From positions 1-45,231 of the forward strand of contig JAMPBP010000012.1 in the NCBI GenBank assembly GCA_023666645.1: a stretch of 45,231 bases of DNA, written 5' to 3'. The translations under genes and the position numbers were made by a program. Source of the DNA: Clostridiales bacterium (lineage in GTDB: Bacteria; Bacteroidota; Bacteroidia; Bacteroidales; Muribaculaceae). The first letter of the stretch is position 1. Each line of letters begins with the position of its first letter. The notes under the pieces were generated by a model that did no database searches, was not told the DNA's origin, and worked only from the letters and a program-made list of their open reading frames with translations. Shown one piece after another: positions 9,266 through 18,003 of this stretch.

Positions 9266-9703
9266 TCACTTGAGACCAGTGTGCCCAAAACCACCCTCAC
9301 CACGCTGAGTCTCGTCGAGCGAATCGACCGATTGCCAAGAAGCACGCTCATGACGGGCGAACACAAGTTGAGCGATACGTTCTCCATCATTAACTACGAA
9401 CGGGACATCAGAAAGGTTCACAAGAATCACCTTTACCTCACCACGGTAATCAGAATCCACTGTACCGGGTGCATTGGCTACAGTGACACCATACTTGGCT
9501 GCAAGGCCGCTGCGCGGTCTTACCTGGCATTCATAACCCACAGGAATTGACATATATATGCCGGTTGGAATCAAGGCGCGTTGCAAAGGATCGAGAGTGA
9601 CTGGAGATTCGAGATTGGCGCGCACGTCAAGACCCGCCGCACCTTCTGTAGCATAAGCCGGCAAATCGTGATGAGATTTATTTACAACTTGGATATTTAT
9701 CAT
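9266..9703 (-). CDS. dut: dUTP diphosphatase (dUTPase)
   Basis: The 145-residue protein is a trimeric-type dUTPase that hydrolyses dUTP to dUMP and pyrophosphate, keeping uracil out of DNA and feeding thymidylate synthesis. All five family motifs are present and in order: AAGLDVRA (22-29), RPRSGLA (62-68), [13 protein letters not shown] (78-90, catalytic Asp expected at D83), DGERIAQLV (106-114) and [10 protein letters not shown] (134-143). Length is normal. It is the first gene of the minus-strand envelope operon; the 390-base region upstream is shared with the divergent kup gene. A weak -7-like TATCCTTG on the minus strand (9752-9759) could serve it, but the -33 is not clear. Confidence 0.97.
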   Translation of the reverse strand: MINIQVVNKSHHDLPAYATEGAAGLDVRANLESPVTLDPLQRALIPTGIYMSIPVGYECQVRPRSGLAAKYGVTVANAPGTVDSDYRGEVKVILVNLSDVPFVVNDGERIAQLVFARHERASWQSVDSLDETQRGEGGFGHTGLK

Positions 9704-10094
9704 AATTGATAAAAACTAATATTTTGAAAACAAGCAGATTATCCACAAACACAAGGATATATCCGCATTAATAAGCGAAGTTACGACAAATAACACTAAC
9801 GCGCCAATGACCCTGGAACAAAAAATGTTAAATTTTAACGTTGTATACCCATTCTATAATAATCGGAGAGAATCAAAATAAATATCAGGAAATCTTTATT
9901 AACTTTGGGGCTTCATAAAAAAACAGATTATTCTATATCTACACTATGAACTATGAACTCATTTATACATTTTATATATTGAATCGGTATCAACAATATC
10001 CAGGTGAGCTCAAACATTTGGACAAAATGATTAAACATGGTTTCAAAGCTTAACTTAGAAATAAGTCTATATGAGTTCTATAAAAATTTAATCA
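9704..10094. other. Divergent dut/kup intergenic region
   Basis: This 391-base AT-rich stretch holds no plausible gene. It contains a 13-base palindrome GTTAAATTTTAAC at 9827-9839 (outer bases extend the symmetry with one mismatch), which could be an operator. A -7-like TAACTTTG lies at 9900-9907 on the plus strand, about 190 bases before kup, but lacks a recognisable -33. A weak minus-strand -7 (9752-9759) faces dut. An ACTATGA duplication sits near 9942-9958. I see no known riboswitch motif. Confidence 0.4.
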
Positions 10095-12086
10095 ATGAGT
10101 GACCTTATAAAGAAATCCGGCTCCGTGAAAGCAGGAAGCCACACCCGCCACCCGCTCACAGTAATGGGACTCATAGTAGCACTTGGCATTGTGTTCGGCG
10201 ACATAGGCACCTCTCCTCTTTATGTGATGAAAGCTATAGTGGGAGCATCGGGCAATACCGATGCCGATTATATAATAGGGGGACTGTCATGTATCATATG
10301 GACCCTCACCTTGCAGACTACCATAAAATATGTGCTTATCGCCTTGCGAGCCGACAACAAGGGCGAAGGTGGTGTTCTCGCCCTGTATTCCCTGACAAAA
10401 GGTTTCAAGCTTAAATGGATTTACCTGCCTGCCGCTCTCGGAGCCAGCATGCTCATTGCCGATGGTGTAATAACCCCAGCTGTCACCGTCACCTCGGCCA
10501 TAGAAGGTCTGGAACCATTGTGGGAAGGAGCCCCGGTTATAGCTCTTAGCCTGCTTATAATAGCGGTGATTTTCTTCATTCAACAGTTTGGAACCGCCAA
10601 GATTGGCAAATGCTTCGGTCCATTCATGCTCCTCTGGTTCCTGATGCTTGGTATAATGGGGCTGATGTCAATACACTGCTTTCCATCGGTGCTGAAGGCA
10701 TTCAATCCATGGTATGCCATGAAACTTCTTACCCACAGCCCCGAGTGGTTCCTGGTGCTTGGCGCCGTGTTCCTGTGCACCACTGGAGCCGAGGCCCTGT
10801 ACTCCGACCTTGGACACTGTGGGCGCCTGAACATATCGGTAAGCTGGATATTCGTCAAGATAATGCTTATCTTCAATTATCTGGGACAAGGAGCATGGAT
10901 CATATCATCGGGTACGGAAGCCATAGGCATAAACCCCTTTTATGGCATAATGCCCCAGCCATTCCAGCCACTGGGCATCGCCATGTCGACAGGAGCCGCA
11001 ATCATTGCGAGCCAGGCACTGATAAGCGGCTCGTTCACTTTGTTCAGTGAGGCAATCAACCTCAACCTATGGCCCAGGCTCAAGATCAAATACCCCTCCA
11101 TAAGACGCGGACAACTCTACATTCCATCGGTCAATCTGCTCTTGTTCATAGGGTGTGTCATAACAGTGCTGCTTTTCGGCTCATCATCGAGAATGGAAGC
11201 CGCCTACGGACTTGCCATCACCGTGACAATGCTCATGACCACGGTCATTATAACCGTTTACATGTTGCACCGGGGTGTCAAACCCTACCTTGCATACACA
11301 TTTGCCACGGTATTTGCTGTGATAGAAATTCTATTCCTCGTTGCCAATATGTTCAAATTCATGCATGGCGGCTGGTATACCGTGCTTATAGCTGGAGCGA
11401 TATTCTTCGTTATGGTAATGTGGCACAAGGCCATGATCATAAGGAATCGCTACATCGTATACAAACCCATACAGGACAGCAGTGGCATCATAAGCGACAT
11501 TCGTAATGACCGAGACATAGCCAAGTATGCTTCCAATCTCGTGTACATGAGTCATTCCACCGACCCCGGTAAGATTGAAAGCAAGATTCTGTACTCGATA
11601 ATCAACAAGTCGCCCAAACGTGCAGACCGCTATTGGTTCATAAGACTTGAGTACACCGACGATCCAGACACATTGGAATACACAGCGGCACCTCTCTGCG
11701 ACGGCATAATATGGAGTGTGGGCATGAGAATAGGTTTCAGGGTAGCTCCACGTGTCAGCGTGTTCCTGCGCCAAGTAATACAGGACCTTGAAGCCGAGGG
11801 TAAGGTCAATATATGCAGCACATATCCGTCGCTGAGCAGATACGGAATCCCCGGTGATTTCAAGTTTAAACTGATACACCGTAAATTTTCACCGATGAGC
11901 AATTGCAGCAGCAATGACCGCTTTGTGATGCAGATTTATGAAAAGATAAAACACTTGTCATTCTCCGACGAGAATGCACTGGGACTTGATACAAGCATGG
12001 TTTCGGTCGAGACCGTACCATTAATTATTGACAACGGACAACAATCACGCATAATGCCAATGTCAAGCGTAGGCCATGATGAGTGA
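10095..12086 (+). CDS. kup: KUP-type low-affinity potassium uptake transporter
   Basis: The 663-residue protein belongs to the KUP/HAK/KT family of K+/H+ symporters. The diagnostic GDIGTSPLY motif is at about residues 39-47 inside the first transmembrane helix, followed by further family phrases such as ADNKGEGG and GVITPAVTVTSAIEGLE. About twelve hydrophobic segments fill residues 25-450, and a cytoplasmic C-terminal domain of about 200 residues follows, the usual KUP layout and length. It stands alone, divergent from dut, and 107 bases separate it from the RND efflux genes. The start at 10095 is the natural ATG. Regulation is not evident from the leader. Confidence 0.96.
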   Translation: MSDLIKKSGSVKAGSHTRHPLTVMGLIVALGIVFGDIGTSPLYVMKAIVGASGNTDADYIIGGLSCIIWTLTLQTTIKYVLIALRADNKGEGGVLALYSLTKGFKLKWIYLPAALGASMLIADGVITPAVTVTSAIEGLEPLWEGAPVIALSLLIIAVIFFIQQFGTAKIGKCFGPFMLLWFLMLGIMGLMSIHCFPSVLKAFNPWYAMKLLTHSPEWFLVLGAVFLCTTGAEALYSDLGHCGRLNISVSWIFVKIMLIFNYLGQGAWIISSGTEAIGINPFYGIMPQPFQPLGIAMSTGAAIIASQALISGSFTLFSEAINLNLWPRLKIKYPSIRRGQLYIPSVNLLLFIGCVITVLLFGSSSRMEAAYGLAITVTMLMTTVIITVYMLHRGVKPYLAYTFATVFAVIEILFLVANMFKFMHGGWYTVLIAGAIFFVMVMWHKAMIIRNRYIVYKPIQDSSGIISDIRNDRDIAKYASNLVYMSHSTDPGKIESKILYSIINKSPKRADRYWFIRLEYTDDPDTLEYTAAPLCDGIIWSVGMRIGFRVAPRVSVFLRQVIQDLEAEGKVNICSTYPSLSRYGIPGDFKFKLIHRKFSPMSNCSSNDRFVMQIYEKIKHLSFSDENALGLDTSMVSVETVPLIIDNGQQSRIMPMSSVGHDE

Positions 12087-12193
12087 TAGGATTCCCTTTA
12101 CCGGCTTCCATTGTCACGTTTCAATTCTCTCAAAACTTTAACGTTTGAAATGTGTTATAAGATATAAAGATTAACGATTTCAACTTTTATCTT

Positions 12194-13261
12194 ATGGCAC
12201 GCTTCAACTATTTAACGACTGCACTCATAGCGAGTGTAATCACATTACTGTTTACCGGTTGTAAAAAACATGACACACCACGCCAGGCCCCTCCCGTTAG
12301 AGTAGGCGTTGAAGTAATCGGTAAAAATGACATGCCGGCCAACGGTGACGGGGATGTTTTTTCCGGTACCGTACTCTCAGAGGAAGAGACAGTGCTGAGT
12401 TTCAATGTTCCAGGTACAATAACCGAAATGAGAGTCAAGGCTGGGCAATATGTCGACAAGGGGACTGTCATCGCCAAGGTAAAGAGCGGCAACCTCAGTG
12501 ACCAGCGTAATATTGCTGTGGCAGAATTGGAGCAGGTAAAAGACCTCTACAGCCGACTGAAGAAACTCCATGACCAGAATGCCTTGCCCGAGGTAAAATG
12601 GGTCGAGGTACAAGCCAAACTAAAACAAGCCGAGAATGCAGTCTCTATTGCCGACCGCGCTGTAGGTGATGCCATGCTCGTATCGCCGGTATCGGGATAT
12701 GTATCGGAAAAACTGGCCGACACCGGTCAAAACATCCTTCCCTCCCAACCTGTCGTCAAGATTGTAAATCTCAAGAAGCTACAGATTGCCATATCGGTAC
12801 CTGAGACTGAAATAAACCGTTTCTCCGACACAACAACCGCTGTGGTCACGTTCAACACGCCACTCGATATCACTGTTCACGGAAAAATGGCAAGCAAAGA
12901 AGTCGTAGCCGACCCCTTTACAAGATCCTATACTGTCAAATTCAATATCACCGACAAAGTAGGAAAGATTCTACCTGGAATGATAGGGTCAGTAAACGTT
13001 AACGGGCTCAGCCCGGAAACTTCAGGAAGCGGGTCAGCCGAATATATCGTGCCGTCACAGGCAGTGCTTCTGTCAGCCGACAACCAGCAATTTGTGTGGG
13101 TAGTGAAAAACAGTACAGCACAAAAGCGTGAAGTCACCGCCAATGAGCTACGCACCAATGGGGTGGCTATCGAAGATGGACTTACCGCCGGTGACACGCT
13201 TATCATATCGGGCATGCAGAAAGTAAGCAGCGGCACTGTTGTCGCCCCCATATTTCAGTGA
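12194..13261 (+). CDS. RND efflux periplasmic adaptor lipoprotein (HlyD/AcrA family)
   Basis: The 355-residue product is a membrane-fusion protein that links an inner-membrane RND pump to an outer-membrane channel. A lipoprotein signal ends in LLFTGC with lipidation at C23. Next come a biotinyl-lipoyl-like first half (VLSFNVPGTITEMRVKAGQYVDKG, about 68-95), an alpha-hairpin (about 105-155), the second lipoyl half (AMLVSPVSGYVSEKLADTGQN, about 160-182), beta-barrel and membrane-proximal domains ending near GDTLIISGMQKV. The hairpin is short, as in many Bacteroidota adaptors. The RND permease gene begins 61 bases downstream and the TolC-like gene follows, making a complete tripartite set. No regulator gene adjoins, and the pump substrate cannot be read from sequence. 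Confidence 0.93.
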   Translation: MARFNYLTTALIASVITLLFTGCKKHDTPRQAPPVRVGVEVIGKNDMPANGDGDVFSGTVLSEEETVLSFNVPGTITEMRVKAGQYVDKGTVIAKVKSGNLSDQRNIAVAELEQVKDLYSRLKKLHDQNALPEVKWVEVQAKLKQAENAVSIADRAVGDAMLVSPVSGYVSEKLADTGQNILPSQPVVKIVNLKKLQIAISVPETEINRFSDTTTAVVTFNTPLDITVHGKMASKEVVADPFTRSYTVKFNITDKVGKILPGMIGSVNVNGLSPETSGSGSAEYIVPSQAVLLSADNQQFVWVVKNSTAQKREVTANELRTNGVAIEDGLTAGDTLIISGMQKVSSGTVVAPIFQ

Positions 13262-13322
13262 ATGAGAGTGGGATGTATGAGAAAGGTAACAGCAACAATT
13301 CACCATTCTTACTTATAATGCT

Positions 13323-16300
13323 ATGTCAAACAACACCATAAACAACAATAAAGATACCTTACCAGCCTCCAAGGTTGGTCAGAATCAAGGCAAGCCCAAT
13401 CCCATTGTACTTGCCGGCATGAAATACAGCAAAGAGGTTATTCTGCTGGTATGTATCTTCATCGCATTCGGAATCTATGCGCTGAAGGAGATGGACAAAA
13501 ATGAATTTCCGTCGTTTACCATACGCGAAGGTGTCGTAGCCGCTGTATATCCCGGTGCTACCGTCGAGCAAATCGAACAGGAAGTATTAAAACCCCTTGA
13601 GGAGTATGTTTTTTCCTACAAAGAGGTTAACAAGAAAAAGACCCATTCCCGCGTGACCGACGGCATGGTTATCATATTTGTGGAACTTGACAACAATGTC
13701 TCCGACTCCAAACCCTTCTGGAATGAATTCAAGATAGGCATTGACCAGGTAAAAATGACACTTCCCCCGGGCGTTCTTGCCGTGGAGACCCTTAGTAACT
13801 TTGGTGATACATCGGCACTGCTCATAACAATGCAGAGCAAAGACAAGACCTACAGGGAACTGAAAGATTACATGGACGACCTAAAGGATAGACTTCGCTC
13901 AGTCGAGAGTGTAGGCACTATGAGTGTATCGGGCATGCAGACAGAGCAATTTGCCATTTATCTCAATCCCGAGAAGCTAAAACACTATGCCTTGTCAGAG
14001 ACTACAGTAGGAGCCACCCTCCTCGCCCAAGGGTTCCAGACCACAGGAGGATCGCTACGTTCCGACAATTATTCCAACCCCATCATCGTAAAGAGATCGA
14101 TGAACTCAATTGCCGACGTAGCCGACATGATTGTGTTGTCAACGCCCAACGGAGACATAGTGAGACTCGGTGAAGTAGCCGACATAAAGCGTGAGTATCC
14201 CGAACCTGAGAGTTATATCACCAACAACTTTGAGAAATGCATCCTTCTGAGCGTACAGATGAAAGAAGGATACAACATCGTAGAGATGGGTACTGAAGTA
14301 GATCGCCAGCTGAAAGCATTTGAAGAGACACTTCCGGCCGATGTCACCATGTTCAAGATCACCGACCAACCGGTAGTGGTCAACAGTTCGGTCAACTACT
14401 TCCTCGTCGAGCTCATTGTAGCCATAATAGCTGTCGTGATAGTCATCATGTTGCTGTTGCCACTGAATGTGGCACTTATTGCCGCATCTACTATTCCCAT
14501 CGCGATATTCATATCACTTGGATTGTTCTATGTATTTGATATAGAGTTGAACACAGTGACCCTTGCATGCCTTATCGTGACACTGGGCATGATTGTCGAC
14601 AACTCAGTAGTGATAATCGACGACTATGTGGAACTGATATCGGAAGGGATTGACCATTACACAGCGACACTGAGGGCTGGCACCGAGTTTTTCAAAGCCA
14701 TATTCTCGGCTACCCTTGCTATTTCGGTCACTTTCTTCCCATTCCTCATAACCGTCTCGGGCATGTTCAGGGATTTCCTCACCGACTTTCCATGGGGCAT
14801 GACCATCATATTGATAGTCTCACTGATACTTGCCGAATTACTGGTTCCATACCTGCAGTTCAAACTCATAAAAAAACCGATTTACAAACTGCAGCAAGAG
14901 GCATTGGCATCAGGAAAAAAGAAATTCAGCTTTTTCCATTCGATGCAGACAGGCTATAACAAATTGATTGATGGTTGTTTCAAATATCCCAAGACAACAA
15001 TTGTAATAGGAGTTATATGTATCGTAGGCGGAGTGTGGCTTTTTGTGACACGCCCCATGCAGCTCATGCCTATAGCCGAGCGTAACCAGTTTGCAGTGGA
15101 AATCACCTTGCCCCAAGGCACATCGGTAGAACGCACTACACAGATAGCCGACTCTCTCGAGGCCATACTGTCCCGCGACTCCAGAGTCGTGTCGATTGCA
15201 TCGTTCCATGGATGCTCGTCGCCACGCTTCCAGACAACCTATGCACCGCAAGTGGGAGGCCCAAACTACGCACAATTCATAGTCAACACCAAGAGCAATC
15301 AGGCAACCATCGATGTCCTCAACGACTATACCGAGGAATATGAGAGCTATTTCCCCGATGCCTTCGTGAGATTCAAGCAACTAAGCTACTCCATGGCCGA
15401 CTATCCTATAGAGATACGATTCTCAGGAGCAACCCCCGATGTGTTGCACACACTCTGTGACTCAGCCTCGGTCATCGCGGCTAAAGTACCGGGATTGCGC
15501 AATGTGCGCCTCTCGTTGGGAAATCCGTTGGCTGCGGCTACCGTAGTACCCGACAACACAAAGGCACAGCGCATGGGGCTTAACTCAACACTCATAGAAA
15601 CCTCTCTTGCCATGCGCTATTCCACAGGTCTGCCTGTTGCAACAGTGTGGGAAGGTGATTATGGAATTCCAGTAACTGTAAAAACCACCGCATCGCGCCG
15701 GGCAAACATCAACCAGCTCGAAAGGGAACCGATGCCAGTGCTTGGGTTAGGCACCGTTCCTCTGAGTCAAATCGCCGATATCAACGCCGAGTGGCACCCC
15801 GGCATGCTCACACATTATAACGGTATTCCTACAGTTTCAGTAATTGCCGAAGTGCAGCGCAACATCAATGTGATTGACCGCACTGAAGCATTAATGGACA
15901 GCCTTAATGCCAACCTCAACATCCCCGATGGGGTCACCATTACAAAGGGTGGCGAGTGGGAACAGGATATGGAAACATTACCCGAGATACTCTCAGGACT
16001 TGCACTCGCCATTGCGGTCATATTCTTTATATTGCTACTGCACTACGGACAGGCCGACACATCGGTATTGCTCGTGTTGTCACTGCTGCTGTGTATCCCT
16101 GGAGCCGCTTTTGGCCTCATCATACAAGACACCGCGTTGTCACTTACATGTGTATTGGGTATCGTCTCTCTGATGGGCATCCTTGTGCGCAACGCCATCG
16201 TTCTGCTTGACTATGCCGAGGAACTGCGTAATCAGGGGCAGAGCGTGTTCAACGCTGTGCTCAACGCCTCCAAGCGTAGAATGCGCCCAATATTCCTTAC

Positions 16301-16508
16301 ATCGGCCGCAGCCACCATGGGGGTATTGCCTATGGTAATGGGCGACAGCGCCCTTTGGAAACCTATGGGAGTAGTGATATTCTGGGGAACACCTATCACA
16401 ATGATATTTATCCTCACAGTGATTCCCGTAGCATATGCACTCATGAAAGGGAAGTCAAAAGGTGCCGACCAACCCCTTCCTGATCCACTTGAGACACACA
16501 TGTTGTAA
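13323..16508 (+). CDS. RND efflux inner-membrane permease (AcrB/MdtB-like)
   Basis: The 1061-residue protein has the duplicated RND architecture: TM1 near residues 35-52, a large porter loop (about 55-345), a TM2-6 block (about 355-525), TM7 near 545, a second porter loop and the TM8-12 block (about 880-1040). The proton-relay region of TM4 reads GMIVDNSVVIIDD, i.e. the AcrB Asp-Asp pair is Asp-Asn here with extra Asp residues one turn later, and TM10 reads LVRNAIVLLDYAEEL with Arg where AcrB has its relay Lys. Related pumps in this phylum show such variation, so the pump is probably active. It lies between the adaptor (61 bases) and the TolC-like gene (38 bases). Substrate unknown. Confidence 0.95.
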   Translation: MSNNTINNNKDTLPASKVGQNQGKPNPIVLAGMKYSKEVILLVCIFIAFGIYALKEMDKNEFPSFTIREGVVAAVYPGATVEQIEQEVLKPLEEYVFSYKEVNKKKTHSRVTDGMVIIFVELDNNVSDSKPFWNEFKIGIDQVKMTLPPGVLAVETLSNFGDTSALLITMQSKDKTYRELKDYMDDLKDRLRSVESVGTMSVSGMQTEQFAIYLNPEKLKHYALSETTVGATLLAQGFQTTGGSLRSDNYSNPIIVKRSMNSIADVADMIVLSTPNGDIVRLGEVADIKREYPEPESYITNNFEKCILLSVQMKEGYNIVEMGTEVDRQLKAFEETLPADVTMFKITDQPVVVNSSVNYFLVELIVAIIAVVIVIMLLLPLNVALIAASTIPIAIFISLGLFYVFDIELNTVTLACLIVTLGMIVDNSVVIIDDYVELISEGIDHYTATLRAGTEFFKAIFSATLAISVTFFPFLITVSGMFRDFLTDFPWGMTIILIVSLILAELLVPYLQFKLIKKPIYKLQQEALASGKKKFSFFHSMQTGYNKLIDGCFKYPKTTIVIGVICIVGGVWLFVTRPMQLMPIAERNQFAVEITLPQGTSVERTTQIADSLEAILSRDSRVVSIASFHGCSSPRFQTTYAPQVGGPNYAQFIVNTKSNQATIDVLNDYTEEYESYFPDAFVRFKQLSYSMADYPIEIRFSGATPDVLHTLCDSASVIAAKVPGLRNVRLSLGNPLAAATVVPDNTKAQRMGLNSTLIETSLAMRYSTGLPVATVWEGDYGIPVTVKTTASRRANINQLEREPMPVLGLGTVPLSQIADINAEWHPGMLTHYNGIPTVSVIAEVQRNINVIDRTEALMDSLNANLNIPDGVTITKGGEWEQDMETLPEILSGLALAIAVIFFILLLHYGQADTSVLLVLSLLLCIPGAAFGLIIQDTALSLTCVLGIVSLMGILVRNAIVLLDYAEELRNQGQSVFNAVLNASKRRMRPIFLTSAAATMGVLPMVMGDSALWKPMGVVIFWGTPITMIFILTVIPVAYALMKGKSKGADQPLPDPLETHML

Positions 16509-16546
16509 AGAGACAGTAAAATAAATCGCCCCTTAACAATAATATT

Positions 16547-17842
16547 ATGAGACATACAATATACACACTCGTCACAACCATCATGATGGCTATGGCAATC
16601 AACATGGCAGCGCAGGGGAGTGACTCCATATTCACGCTCCAACAATGCCGCGACATGGCATTGCGCAATAACGCTGCGATATCTATTTCCAACAATGATT
16701 ATAAGGCAGCCCGCGAAACGAGCCGCGAAGCATTCACCAAATACTTTCCTGAAATATCGGCAGGAGGAAACGCCTATTGGGCAAACCATGACATGCTTCA
16801 ATATAACCTGCTTGGAAAATTCACGCTCGGCATGCTGCAGAATGGAAAAGCTGCCGGTGTGTGGGCAATACAACCGGTTTTCATGGGGGGACAAATCGTC
16901 AATGGCAACAAGCTTGCCCATGTAGGGGAAGAGGTAGCAGAAATCAAGCGAGAGAAGGCTCATGACGACGTATTGTTGGAAACCGACAACATCTACTGGA
17001 ATCTCACCGCCTTGAAAGCCACCAGGCAGACAGTGGTGAGCGCTGTAGTGATGCTCGACAGTCTTGAAAACGTTGTCAAGGTTGCTGTTGAAGCGGGAAT
17101 GGCAGTGCAGAATGACCTGCTGAAGGTTGAGCTCAAACGTAATGAATTTAAAAATACCCTTGTTGACCTCGACAACGGTATCAATCTCATGAAAATGTTA
17201 CTTGCCCAGCAAATTGGGCTCGGACCGGTGTCGACAATCGAGACCATCGATGTAGTTCCCGACAGTGTGCCTGAGTTTCCCTACACACTCTTCATTGACT
17301 CCCGTGCCGCATTGATTCAGACCCCCGACCATCGCTTACTGGTGAAAAACGTAGAAGCCAAAAATCTTGAAAAGAAAATTGCTATAGGAAGCAACATGCC
17401 TACAGTAGGTGTTGGCGCCGGATGGGTATACCACGACATTCTCGACCAGAACCACAACTTCGGTGCCATAATGGTAAGCGTCAATATCCCCATCTCGGGG
17501 TGGTGGGGCGGCTCTCACAATATCAAGAAAAAAAATCTTGAACTTGCCAGTGCCCGCATGCAGCTCGACGACCTGAGCCAGAAACTTGAGATCGAAATGT
17601 CCGACAAATGGAATAATCTAACCGGTGCTTACCGCAAGATGGAGCTTTCTCATCGGGACATTGCCCAGAGCCGGGAAAATCTGAGAATCACAAAAGCCTA
17701 CTATGATGCAGGAATGAACACCATTACCGACCTGCTTGACGCACAGACGCTCTATGTCGAGTCACAGAGCAACTACATCGCTGCCTATGGAAACTTTGAA
17801 ATGTCGATGACCCAATACCTCAACGCTACCGGACGACTGTAA
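16547..17842 (+). CDS. TolC-family outer membrane efflux protein
   Basis: The 431-residue protein has a signal peptide (about 1-23, ending NMAAQG) and two outer-membrane-efflux-protein repeats: FTLQQCRDMALRNNAAISISNNDY at the start of the first, and a second-half helix pair ending SRENLRITKAYYDAGMNTITDLLDAQTLYVESQSNYIAAYGNFEMSM, the classical TolC C-terminal helix signature. Such proteins trimerise into a barrel and alpha-helical tunnel that completes a tripartite pump. It is the last of three co-directional efflux genes and is followed by a cluster of hairpins (17876-18003). The phrase NIPISGWWGGSHNIKKK is the usual second-repeat hinge of Bacteroidota members. Confidence 0.94.
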   Translation: MRHTIYTLVTTIMMAMAINMAAQGSDSIFTLQQCRDMALRNNAAISISNNDYKAARETSREAFTKYFPEISAGGNAYWANHDMLQYNLLGKFTLGMLQNGKAAGVWAIQPVFMGGQIVNGNKLAHVGEEVAEIKREKAHDDVLLETDNIYWNLTALKATRQTVVSAVVMLDSLENVVKVAVEAGMAVQNDLLKVELKRNEFKNTLVDLDNGINLMKMLLAQQIGLGPVSTIETIDVVPDSVPEFPYTLFIDSRAALIQTPDHRLLVKNVEAKNLEKKIAIGSNMPTVGVGAGWVYHDILDQNHNFGAIMVSVNIPISGWWGGSHNIKKKNLELASARMQLDDLSQKLEIEMSDKWNNLTGAYRKMELSHRDIAQSRENLRITKAYYDAGMNTITDLLDAQTLYVESQSNYIAAYGNFEMSMTQYLNATGRL

Positions 17843-17875
17843 GCCAGCAGGCTGAAATTTTAAGAATCGAGGCCT

Positions 17876-17960
17876 AAGCCCATCTGACAGAATTCTCCGA
17901 CAAAGATTCTACCAGATGGGCTTCGTCCGTTGACAATGTGAATCAAGGATAATGATTCAC
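17876..17960. other. Paired hairpins in the convergent TolC/GH5 gap
   Basis: Two stable stem-loops lie between the convergent genes. The first pairs AAGCCCATCTG (17876-17886) with CAGATGGGCTT (17913-17923), and inside it AGAAT pairs with ATTCT. The second pairs GTGAATCA (17938-17945) with TGATTCAC (17953-17960). Neither is followed by a run of T on either strand, so they look more like transcript-end or processing structures than simple intrinsic terminators. Confidence 0.55.
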
Positions 17961-17982
17961 AAAACGATCCAGCACTTCAAGC

Positions 17983-18003
17983 GTGATGATTCATCACTTT
18001 TTT
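17983..18003 (+). terminator. Weak intrinsic terminator after the efflux operon
   Basis: A small stem GTGAT/ATCAC (17983-17997, also readable as GTGATGA/TCATCAC with one central base) is followed directly by six T residues on the plus strand. It overlaps the last codons of the convergent GH5 gene. Placement suits termination of the adaptor-permease-TolC transcript, but the stem is short. Confidence 0.4.

Noticed and set aside
9900-9907. TAACTTTG as the kup promoter
   Set aside because: No -33 element at the right distance and the leader would be unusually long; left as a possibility only.
10610-11050. Long shadow frames inside kup and the other large genes
   Set aside because: They lie in alternative frames of strongly supported genes and have no recognisable family features.
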